From positions 1 through 18,873 of the forward strand of contig URRM01000027.1 in assembly GCA_900550295.1 (NCBI GenBank): a DNA stretch of 18,873 bases. Direction: 5' to 3'. Origin of the DNA: an uncultured bacterium (GTDB taxonomy: Bacteria; Cyanobacteriota; Vampirovibrionia; Gastranaerophilales; Gastranaerophilaceae). Position 1 is the first letter of the stretch. Each line of letters opens with the position of its first letter. A model generated the notes under the pieces. The model saw nothing but the letters and a program-made list of their open reading frames with translations, was not told where the DNA came from and made no database searches. The translations under genes and the position numbers were made by a program. This document shows positions 6,756 to 13,165 of the stretch, piece by piece.

Positions 6756-8280
6756 AGGAATCTTGACAAAAAAAGACGCTTCAATTCTATTGTTCTGCGT
6801 TTTTGTCGTTGGTTATTGTACGATTATTTATGAACTTTTAATCGGAAGTATTTCGTCATATTTTATTGGCGATAGTATCAAACAATTTTCTATAACAATT
6901 GGTTTGACAATGACTGCAATGGGTATTGGTACGCTGATTTCAAGGTTCTTCAAAAACAACCTGATTTATTGGTTTATTATGATTGAAATCTTGCTTGCTA
7001 TTGTTGGCGGATTATCAGTTCCAATCCTTTATTGGATTTATTCTATCCAGTTTTTCTATTATCCGATTATGTGTATTCTAATTATAATAATCGGTACACT
7101 AATTGGGTTGGAAATCCCACTTTTGACTCGAATAATGGAAGAATATTTCCAATTACGTGAAAACATCTCAAACGTATTGTCATTGGACTATTTGGGTGCA
7201 TTTTTGGCTTCTCTTGCATTTCCATTTTTACTATTGCCGTTTTTAGGGGTTTTTAACAGCTCTTTATCAACCGGTTTAATGAATTTGCTTGTTGGAGTTT
7301 TAACCTTCCATTGGTTCAAAAATAAATTAACTAAAAAACGTCGTGTAATGCTTAATACTCAAGCTGTTTTAATTGTTATATTACTCGTTGGATGTATGTT
7401 ATTTTCAAAAGAAATTTCTATGTATCTTGAAAATTCAATGTATGACGACAGAGTTGTATTTTCTAAACAAACTAAGTATCAAAAGCTTGTAATAACAAAA
7501 AATAAAGAGGATTTAAGACTTTATATTGACGGCAATACACAGTTTTCCACAATTGACGAATACAGATATCACGAACCATTAATTCACGTTCCAATGAATA
7601 TGGTAAAACATAGAGAAAATGTTTTAATTCTTGGGGGTGGTGATGGTTTAGCTGCTCGTGAATTATTAAAATATCCGGATGTAAAACAAATTACAGTTGT
7701 TGACTTGGATAAAGAAATGACTGATTTAGCGGTTAAAAACCATATGATGGCAGAACTTTCAGAACATAGTTTTGAAAATCCAAAAGTTAAAATTCTAAAC
7801 GAAGATGCCTTCAAATTTTTGGAAAACGCAAAACAATATTTTGATGTAATCATTATTGATTTACCTGATCCTAATAACTCTTCTCTTGCAAGACTTTACA
7901 GCAAAGAGTTTTATAAAGTTGCCCGTCAAAAACTTGCACAAAACGGAGTAATGGTAACTCAATCGACAAGTCCATTCTTTGCACCAGAGGCCTTTTGGTG
8001 TATTCAAGAATCTTTGAAAGCCGCAGGATTTAAGTACACAAAACCGTATCACACTTATGTTCCATCATTTGGTGATTGGGGCTTTATGTTAGCAGGAAAC
8101 AGACCTCTTGATACTTCAAGAATAAATATAACAATTCCAACAAAATACCTTGATAACAAAAGTGTACCAAGTTTATTTGTAATTGAAAAAGACTTATATA
8201 GAAAAAATATTAAAGCATCAACTCTAAACAACCCAACTATTTTAAACTACTATCTAAACGGTTGGAGATATTGGAATTAA
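6745..8280 (+). CDS. Membrane-fused spermidine synthase-like aminopropyltransferase
   Basis: About 511 residues from a GTG start. The N-terminal ~220 residues hold about seven hydrophobic helices with the fused-transporter-like opening seen in membrane-bound SpeE homologues (IIYELLIGSISSYFIGDS at 27-44). The rest is a spermidine-synthase fold: YQKL at 245-248, LYIDGNTQFSTIDEYRYHE at 259-277, the decarboxy-SAM-binding GGGDG at 297-301, VDLD at 319-322, EDAFKF at 353-358, DLPDP at 372-376 and LYSKEFY at 384-390. Soluble enzymes usually have D[SCA][ST]DP at this last motif, so Leu-Pro there hints at altered chemistry or acceptor. An ATG at 6682 in the same frame lies deep inside the previous gene; GTG 6745 has AAAGGGA at 6731-6737 and an ordinary 11-bp overlap, so it is preferred. 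Final gene of the cluster, followed by a strong terminator. Whether it makes free polyamine or modifies a membrane partner is not readable. Confidence 0.86.
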   Translation: MENKGILTKKDASILLFCVFVVGYCTIIYELLIGSISSYFIGDSIKQFSITIGLTMTAMGIGTLISRFFKNNLIYWFIMIEILLAIVGGLSVPILYWIYSIQFFYYPIMCILIIIIGTLIGLEIPLLTRIMEEYFQLRENISNVLSLDYLGAFLASLAFPFLLLPFLGVFNSSLSTGLMNLLVGVLTFHWFKNKLTKKRRVMLNTQAVLIVILLVGCMLFSKEISMYLENSMYDDRVVFSKQTKYQKLVITKNKEDLRLYIDGNTQFSTIDEYRYHEPLIHVPMNMVKHRENVLILGGGDGLAARELLKYPDVKQITVVDLDKEMTDLAVKNHMMAELSEHSFENPKVKILNEDAFKFLENAKQYFDVIIIDLPDPNNSSLARLYSKEFYKVARQKLAQNGVMVTQSTSPFFAPEAFWCIQESLKAAGFKYTKPYHTYVPSFGDWGFMLAGNRPLDTSRINITIPTKYLDNKSVPSLFVIEKDLYRKNIKASTLNNPTILNYYLNGWRYWN

Positions 8281-8294
8281 AAAAATTAAATAAT

Positions 8295-8326
8295 AAAAAA
8301 GTTCAAGATTTCTCTTGAACTTTTTT
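8295..8326. terminator. Bidirectional terminator between convergent genes
   Basis: A perfect 14-bp inverted repeat (AAAAAAGTTCAAGA with its complement) around a 4-base loop. The A-tract and T-tract make it work on either strand, ending the PspA cluster on the plus strand and the 8345-10084 gene on the minus strand. Confidence 0.9.
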
Positions 8327-8344
8327 ATTTCATTATAGAATTTA

Positions 8345-10084
8345 TTAGTATCCTTTTTTAATGTAATTCCAGCCTTTTGCGTTGTAAGTTTTTACATCAC
8401 CGTTTTCCATTTGTCGTTTGATTAACTTACCATTTTTGTCAAATGTCCAAGTTTCACCACTTGCAGAATCTTTTCTTACAAAGTTGTTTCCTGAACGACT
8501 CCAAGTTAAATGGCTGCCTTCTTTAAAGGTAACTCCAGAGCCACCTTTCAATACTTGTGTCGGAATCTTACTAACAGCTTGCTTTCCACCATGCCAAGCG
8601 TGAAATTCTCTGTAAATTTGACCGTTTTTCCAAGTTTTATTTCTAACTCTTGTACCTTTAACGTAGTCTGTAGTTACACCTTTTTGGTCATAACTCCAAT
8701 CTTCCCAAACTACATTGCTTGCGCTTTCAATCGCACCGTGAGTCATATGTTTTCTTTGACCATTTGCGTGGTATGAAATATCATATACACTTCCGAAGTG
8801 ACCATTATGAGTTGTAACTTTAGTAGGCTTGCCAGCTTTATCGAATCTTACTTCCATTTTCTGACCATCAGCATTTTCGTATTTATATACGTTTCCAGAA
8901 CTTGTTGTCTCAATTGTATATTCACGCTTTAAGTTTTTCAAAGAGCTTAAAAAACCATTTTCTCTAAAGTTACCATTTAATTGTGGATGGGCAATATTTA
9001 GTCCACCGGTGTACACTTTCGCCTTTTGTGTGGCAGGTTTTTGTTGCGCTTTTGCAGGTTTTTGTGGCGCTGCATCAGCTTTTATTTCATTACCTGTTTT
9101 TGCATCATAAGTTTTGCCGTTTAAAGTATAAGTTTTGCCGTCGTAACCGCCAATTTCTACTTTTTTACCGTTTTGGTTAACGTAATAATGTGTTGTTCCA
9201 CCTGATTTTTTCCAAAATACTTTGTCAGAGTGTTTTGATACACTGTAGCCATTGCCACTTGAAGGTCTAGCTTGAGTAGCCCCCGCATCACCTGTTGTTG
9301 TACCGCTACCACCTGTCGGAGCTGGCGCTTGTTCAGTTGGTTGCTCATTTTGTTTTGCTGGAGCTGCAGGAGCTGATGGAGCTGACGAAGTTGCAGGAGC
9401 CGCAGGAGCTGATGCGGTTGTTGACGTTGGTTTTGCACCTGAAGTATCAGGTTGACCGTCACCAGCAGTTACTGTTGTGCCATTTCTTGAATCATTATCT
9501 GCACCCGCAGTAAACGATGATGATGTGAAATTAAAGTTTATTGCATGTAGGAAATTACCGATTGCTTGTCCAATCAATCCCTGTCCTAGAATACTACCTA
9601 AGCCTAGAGGAATCATTGAAGTCATGTTCAATGCACCCCATAATCCGGCAGAAGCCTTCATAAATTTTGCTTGGTCAATTTCAAAACCGCCATCTGCATT
9701 AAACATAGACATGCCGAAATCAGATTGACCTGATGCAAATCCATTACCGAACAGACTGCCTGAAGCACCGGCACCTTTTCCTGCGCCACTAGCTCCATTG
9801 CCTTTTCCTGCATCATTATCTACTTTTGCACTATTATCTGCATCATTTGCTGCACCGGCACCATTTGCGCCTTTGCCGTTACCATCATCGGCAGGTTTTG
9901 CCGGTGGAGTATCAACAGGTTTGCTAAAAATACTTCCATCAGTATTACGAGACTCGGATGGTTTACCATTACCAAATCCGAAAATCAATTCACCATTATC
10001 GCCTTTTTTTACACTGGTTGCTCCTTGCGGTATCGAACCCGTATAACCTAAGTCTTTTGCTAATTGTCGAACTGTTATGCTCAT
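8345..10084 (-). CDS. Large low-complexity protein with YwqK/MORN-like repeats, unrecognised
   Basis: 579 residues; family not recognised and no Sec signal peptide. Order along the chain: a short N-terminal motif (VRQLAKDLGYTG at 5-16), an Asp/Gly/Ala/Asn-rich linker (60-110), a hydrophobic Gly-zipper stretch (146-186, GLGSILGQGLIGQAIGNFL), an Ala/Pro/Thr/Ser linker (200-275), a small beta unit (HYYVNQNGKKVEIGGYDGK then TYTLNGKTYDAKTG at 299-331), a Lys/Gln/Pro linker (338-355), and a ~220-residue region of short beta-hairpin repeats (VRFDKAGKPTKVTTHNG, ISYHANGQRKHMTHG, TWKNGQIYREFHAW, WTFDKNGKLIKRQMENGD). The last resemble YwqK/MORN-type repeats found in surface or antitoxin-like proteins. 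The ATG has GGAGG 4 nt upstream. It is monocistronic, divergent from the 72-aa gene. A cell-surface or exported role is inference; no catalytic or toxin domain is visible. Confidence 0.72.
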   Translation of the reverse strand: MSITVRQLAKDLGYTGSIPQGATSVKKGDNGELIFGFGNGKPSESRNTDGSIFSKPVDTPPAKPADDGNGKGANGAGAANDADNSAKVDNDAGKGNGASGAGKGAGASGSLFGNGFASGQSDFGMSMFNADGGFEIDQAKFMKASAGLWGALNMTSMIPLGLGSILGQGLIGQAIGNFLHAINFNFTSSSFTAGADNDSRNGTTVTAGDGQPDTSGAKPTSTTASAPAAPATSSAPSAPAAPAKQNEQPTEQAPAPTGGSGTTTGDAGATQARPSSGNGYSVSKHSDKVFWKKSGGTTHYYVNQNGKKVEIGGYDGKTYTLNGKTYDAKTGNEIKADAAPQKPAKAQQKPATQKAKVYTGGLNIAHPQLNGNFRENGFLSSLKNLKREYTIETTSSGNVYKYENADGQKMEVRFDKAGKPTKVTTHNGHFGSVYDISYHANGQRKHMTHGAIESASNVVWEDWSYDQKGVTTDYVKGTRVRNKTWKNGQIYREFHAWHGGKQAVSKIPTQVLKGGSGVTFKEGSHLTWSRSGNNFVRKDSASGETWTFDKNGKLIKRQMENGDVKTYNAKGWNYIKKGY

Positions 10085-10142
10085 TATGCCTCCATATCTA
10101 TACTTTACAAAAAGTACACAGAAGTATTTTATTCCTACTACC

Positions 10143-10196
10143 TACATGCATGTAAAAACATCTCAAGAACAGAAATTGCATGCATTTCAGGTTCTT
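10143..10196. promoter_or_regulatory. Paired CATGCAT palindromes and hairpin in divergent intergenic region
   Basis: In the 203-bp gap between divergent genes, TACATGCATGTA at 10143-10154 is a perfect 12-bp palindrome, and TGCATGCA at 10177-10184 a perfect 8-bp one. Their centres are 32 bp apart, about three helical turns. The second is the loop of an interrupted hairpin (AAGAAC, a, GAAAT at 10165-10176 against ATTTC, ag, GTTCTT at 10184-10196) followed by T residues. This could be an operator pair for one or both genes, or an RNA hairpin; no regulator is identified. Confidence 0.3.
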
Positions 10197-10224
10197 TTTA
10201 CAAAACTTTACACTTTTCTTTTTA

Positions 10225-10254
10225 TTCAAAAATGTATTATTATGTAGCTATATT
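10225..10254 (+). promoter_or_regulatory. Candidate promoter of the 72-aa Cys protein
   Basis: TTCAAA at 10225-10230 and TATATT at 10249-10254 with an 18-bp spacer, about 33 bp before the ATG. An overlapping TATTAT at 10251-10256 is an alternative -10. The region is very AT-rich, so this is a weak call. Confidence 0.35.
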
Positions 10255-10287
10255 ATACAATACTTTTGAAAAAAAGGAGTACCTTAT

Positions 10288-10506
10288 ATGAATGAGAAAA
10301 GGTTTAAACAATGCCCATTTAACCATAATGAATGTTCTTCTGATTGCGCTCTATTTATAGATCCTCAAGATTTGAACGAATTATTGCTTTCAAGATTAGC
10401 AAGCTTGGGTGTAGTCGATAGAAATAATGGAATGTGCTCTCTAAAAACTCTTGCAATGAGTAACGCCAGAACCATTTTTGAAAATACGACAACAAGACGC
10501 ATGTAA
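10288..10506 (+). CDS. Small Cys-containing protein (72 aa), putative metal-binding
   Basis: 72 residues, no membrane segment or signal. The N-terminus carries CPFNHNECSSDCALFID, giving Cys at 9, 16 and 20 with a fourth at 50 (GMCSLKTLA) and His13 between the first two: an arrangement consistent with binding one zinc ion or another metal. Short proteins with this CPF...C...CAL start, often with a second Cys in a C-terminal helix, occur in phages and diverse bacteria, but I cannot name a characterised family. The gene stands alone: AAGGAG 8 nt before the ATG, a weak promoter upstream, and a strong terminator 20 bp after the stop. It is divergent from the 579-aa gene and could share operator sites with it. 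Whether it binds nucleic acid is unknown. Confidence 0.72.
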   Translation: MNEKRFKQCPFNHNECSSDCALFIDPQDLNELLLSRLASLGVVDRNNGMCSLKTLAMSNARTIFENTTTRRM

Positions 10507-10526
10507 TATTTGTAAATAATTTAAAT

Positions 10527-10569
10527 AAAAAATCGGGCGGGTGCTTTTCAAGTACCCGCCCGATTTTTT
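10527..10569. terminator. Bidirectional GC-rich terminator
   Basis: A 16-bp perfect inverted repeat (AAAAAATCGGGCGGGT and its complement), with a further CTT/AAG pair inside the loop. A- and T-tracts flank it on both strands, so it serves the converging 10288-10506 gene (plus) and the 10582-11562 gene (minus). Its GC content stands out sharply from the surroundings. Confidence 0.92.
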
Positions 10570-10581
10570 ATTTGATTTTAA

Positions 10582-11562
10582 TTATTTGTTTTTAGCCGCA
10601 GCTCTGTTGTAAGAAGCTTGTCTGTTTTGAACATCTTTTTGAGCGATTTGAGAAACAATTGTATCTACTGAAGTTTGAACAGATTTATCACTTGAACCGC
10701 CTAACCACCAAGAGTTTCCGTGTTCTGCGTTAATTTTTGCTCTGAATGCGTGGGCTTCGCTGCTTAAACCTAATGATTTTGCTTTGTTAAACAATGCATC
10801 ACATAAGATCTTTTCTACATTTTTTTGTTCGTTAGTAAAGAAACCGCTGTGATATTCATCTTGAATAGCTTGAATTAATGTTTCGCCATCCATATCATTT
10901 GCATAATTTGTATTCCAATCTTCAAGAACCTGTAAAATGTTATCATTGTTTAGTCTGCCTAATGCAGCTTTTAACTTATCATTTTTAGTTCCTGCGCCTT
11001 TCATTGCATCATATAAATCTTCTGCAATTTTAGCAGCTTGTTCTTTTGTTTTAGCATCTTTTGCTTCCGCATTTTTTAATGCTGCAGCATCTTTTTTAGC
11101 ATCTCCTGTAGTTGAAATACCATACATATTCAATTTCATAGTATTTTCACTAGTTTGAGCTTGTTGTGTATATTGAGTATATGGATTTGCTACTGTTGGT
11201 TGTGCTTGAGCTTGTGTTGCTGGGGTTCCTGTGGCTTGAACTTGTGCACCTGTTTGAGTTGTTGTTTGAGCACCAACGATTGGAAACATTGGCATATTGT
11301 ATGCACCTAGACCGTTAAAGTTATATTGTTGGAAACCATACGGAATGTTTTGAATATCCTTCATCCATTGAGGCATCATTAAATCAGTATTCCAAGCACC
11401 AAGGTTACCAAAGTTACCTATTGCGGCTGAATTCAAACCAAAGTTTGTTGTTGCTAGTCCAAATAATGAACCTGACATACTTGATATTGGATTGCTTGTA
11501 TATTTCAATGCGGAAAACGCAAATGGATTGTTAAAATAATTTGTTGAAATAGCTTCTGTCAT
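10582..11562 (-). CDS. Protein with one annexin-like repeat, otherwise low-complexity
   Basis: 326 residues from ATG 11560-11562; an upstream in-frame TTG (11578-11580) is less likely because an AGAGG Shine-Dalgarno 10 nt before the ATG follows it. No Sec signal. Residues 1-95 are Asn/Ser/Gly/Phe-rich (NPFAFSALKYTSN, GLATTNFGLNSAAIGNFGNLG). Residues 96-140 form a Thr/Gln/Ala linker, and 150-178 an Ala/Lys-rich helix. Residues about 178-240 resemble one annexin repeat: AEDLYDAMKGAGTKNDKLKA with the GxGT loop at 189-192, then LGRLNNDNILQVLEDW and LIQAIQDEYHSG. In annexins an acidic residue about 39 positions after GxGT completes the Ca2+ site; here that position is Gln, with D/E a few residues later. 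Classical annexins have four repeats; only one is evident here. The remainder is helical. Membrane or calcium binding is possible but unproven. Monocistronic, downstream of rimO but separated by a terminator. Confidence 0.7.
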   Translation of the reverse strand: MTEAISTNYFNNPFAFSALKYTSNPISSMSGSLFGLATTNFGLNSAAIGNFGNLGAWNTDLMMPQWMKDIQNIPYGFQQYNFNGLGAYNMPMFPIVGAQTTTQTGAQVQATGTPATQAQAQPTVANPYTQYTQQAQTSENTMKLNMYGISTTGDAKKDAAALKNAEAKDAKTKEQAAKIAEDLYDAMKGAGTKNDKLKAALGRLNNDNILQVLEDWNTNYANDMDGETLIQAIQDEYHSGFFTNEQKNVEKILCDALFNKAKSLGLSSEAHAFRAKINAEHGNSWWLGGSSDKSVQTSVDTIVSQIAQKDVQNRQASYNRAAAKNK

Positions 11563-11690
11563 CTCTTTAAAACCTCTCAATACAAAATTTATCTCTCGTA
11601 CTTATATAAAGTTTTTATTTCGAAAAAAATTGACTTTTTTTCTTAAAACCATGATAAACAGTGAGCTTAAAGCCCTTATAGCATAAGCAA

Positions 11691-11724
11691 AAGGGGATTG
11701 TAACAAAAATGTTACAATCCCCTT
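11691..11724 (-). terminator. rimO terminator
   Basis: A perfect 14-bp stem (AAGGGGATTGTAAC and its complement) with a 6-base loop, followed on the minus strand by TTTTGCTT. It lies 40 bp after the rimO stop and before the annexin-like gene, separating the two transcripts. Confidence 0.85.
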
Positions 11725-11763
11725 AAAAGCATGTACTAATAACCTTTTTACGGTTTTTACAAA

Positions 11764-13068
11764 CTAAATTTCTCCATATAAATCATATTCCGAAGAAGAA
11801 GTTATTTTAACCTCTTCAATATCTGCAGGAACAACCTGTTTGTCAGTTTTAATGTAAACCATACCGTCAATTTCAGGAGCATCATATTGAGTACGAGCCA
11901 TTACAAAGCCATCATCTGTGAACCCTTCAATTATGCAAGGTAAAGTTTTTCCTACAAATTTTGCATTATTTTCTGTCGAAATTCTTTGTTGAAGTTCCAT
12001 TAATTTTTTGAATCTTGCGTGTTTTGTTTTTGCCGGAACTTGATTTTTCATTGAATATGATATAGTTCCTTTTTCTCTTGAGTATTCAAATACACCCATT
12101 TTATCAAACTTCATATCTTCTACAAATTTGTACAAGTCTTTAAATTGTTCCTCTGTTTCTCCGGGATAACCAACAATAAAGGCAGTTCTAATAGCTATAT
12201 TTGGCACTTTACTTCGTATATTTTTAACAAGTTTTCTATAATCTTCAACAGGTCTGCACATTGATTTTAAAACTTCTAAGTTAGAATGTTGAAGCGGTAA
12301 ATCAATATATTTTACAACTTTGTCTAAACGTGCAATTGCATCTAATAATTCGTCATTAACAAAAGTCGGATATGCGTACATTATTCTAATCCACGCAATT
12401 TCATCAATTTTGTTTAATTCTTCTAACAATTTTGGTAAAGTTGGTTTACCATACAAATCAACACCATAGCTTGTTGTATCTTGAGCAATTAAGACAATTT
12501 CTGGCACACCTTTAGCTGCAAGTTTTTTTGCTTCATTAACAACATCTTCAATTTTTCTGGAATGACATTTGCCACGTAATTTTGGGATAATACAATATCC
12601 ACAGTTATAATTACAACCGTCAGCAATTTTAATATAAGAACTTGCACCAACTGTAATCTGTTGACGTTCAACTTGTTCCGGATAGCAGTAAGATGGCATT
12701 TCTGAAACATTTGAAACGTACTCATCACCTTTTAAAAGTTTATCCACAGTTTCCGCAATTTGTGTAAAATCTGTTGTACCAAGCATTGCAACAACTTCTG
12801 GAATTGCATCTTTTAGTTCTTCTTTATGTTTTTGTGGCAAACAACCGGTTACAATAACCTTTTTGCCTTCATCTACTAACTTCAAGATAGAATCTACAGA
12901 TTCTTTTTCTGCATCATGGATAAATGAGCAAGTATTTACAATACAAACCTCTGCTTCTGAGTCGTCAAGCGTAATTTCGTAGCCCTTTTCAGCTAAAATA
13001 CCTAACATTAACTCAGAATCTACCAAGTTTTTTGCACAACCATGATTTACTAATGCTATTTTTGTCAT
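11764..13068 (-). CDS. rimO: Ribosomal protein uS12 (S12) methylthiotransferase RimO
   Basis: 434 residues, the normal RimO length. RimO is a radical-SAM enzyme that methylthiolates the conserved Asp (Asp88 in E. coli) of ribosomal protein uS12, acting in the cytosol. The N-terminal UPF0004 domain holds the auxiliary-cluster cysteines C11 (NHGCAKNLVDSE, a RimO-type signature), C47 (VNTCSF) and C76 (GCLPQ). The radical-SAM motif is GCNYNCGYC with C152, C156 and C159. Residues 200-350 form the barrel (ARLDKVVKYIDLPLQHSN, AFIVGYPGET). The final ~65 residues are the TRAM domain (CIIEGF...GMVYIKTD). MiaB is less likely because of the NHGCAKNLVDSE opening and the length. ATG is preceded by AGAGG 5 nt upstream. 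It is divergent from rmuC, with only 97 bp between starts. Confidence 0.95.
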   Translation of the reverse strand: MTKIALVNHGCAKNLVDSELMLGILAEKGYEITLDDSEAEVCIVNTCSFIHDAEKESVDSILKLVDEGKKVIVTGCLPQKHKEELKDAIPEVVAMLGTTDFTQIAETVDKLLKGDEYVSNVSEMPSYCYPEQVERQQITVGASSYIKIADGCNYNCGYCIIPKLRGKCHSRKIEDVVNEAKKLAAKGVPEIVLIAQDTTSYGVDLYGKPTLPKLLEELNKIDEIAWIRIMYAYPTFVNDELLDAIARLDKVVKYIDLPLQHSNLEVLKSMCRPVEDYRKLVKNIRSKVPNIAIRTAFIVGYPGETEEQFKDLYKFVEDMKFDKMGVFEYSREKGTISYSMKNQVPAKTKHARFKKLMELQQRISTENNAKFVGKTLPCIIEGFTDDGFVMARTQYDAPEIDGMVYIKTDKQVVPADIEEVKITSSSEYDLYGEI

Positions 13069-13088
13069 ATTTACCTCTTTTTGTAATT

Positions 13089-13097
13089 ATTTTAGCA
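13089..13097 (-). promoter_or_regulatory. Extended -10 of rimO
   Basis: On the minus strand TGC TAAAAT forms an extended -10 (hexamer 13089-13094), about 20 bases before the rimO ATG. The -35 region is poor, as expected when an extended -10 is used. It lies within 60 bp of the divergent rmuC promoter. Confidence 0.45.
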
Positions 13098-13119
13098 TGG
13101 AAAATTCATACGACCTCAT

Positions 13120-13147
13120 TTGTCGGTACGATAGTTTATGCTATAAT
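13120..13147 (+). promoter_or_regulatory. rmuC promoter
   Basis: TTGTCG (13120-13125), a 16-bp spacer ending TGC, and a perfect TATAAT (13142-13147). Transcription should begin near 13154, which places the AAGGAG ribosome site (13154-13159) at the very 5' end of the mRNA. Confidence 0.7.
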
Positions 13148-13165
13148 CAAAGAAAGGAGATATTT

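Noticed and set aside
8345..10084. Polymorphic toxin or LysM protein reading of the 579-aa protein
   Set aside because: No C-terminal nuclease or other toxin domain and no immunity gene are seen, and the N-terminal VRQLAKDLGYTG lacks a LysM pattern.
8983..10155. Plus-strand and alternate-frame ORFs over 8345-10084
   Set aside because: They are antisense or out-of-frame shadows of a repetitive Ala/Gly/Pro-coding gene, with Leu/Gln-rich translations and no ribosome sites.
10064..10291. 75-aa plus-strand ORF in the divergent intergenic region
   Set aside because: Its translation is Tyr/Phe/Ser-rich without domain pattern, it crosses the regulatory palindromes and overlaps the start of the 72-aa gene.
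10527..10569. GC-rich inverted repeat as mobile-element end
   Set aside because: Its A- and T-tracts and its place between converging genes fit a bidirectional terminator; there is no transposase or partner repeat.
11563..11580. TTG start of the annexin-like protein
   Set aside because: An AGAGG ribosome site between this TTG and the ATG at 11560-11562 favours the ATG.
13097..13165. N-terminal extension of RmuC from ATG 13097
   Set aside because: The extension contains the TATAAT promoter and the AAGGAG ribosome site of the ATG at 13166, and 13166 begins directly with the expected membrane anchor.
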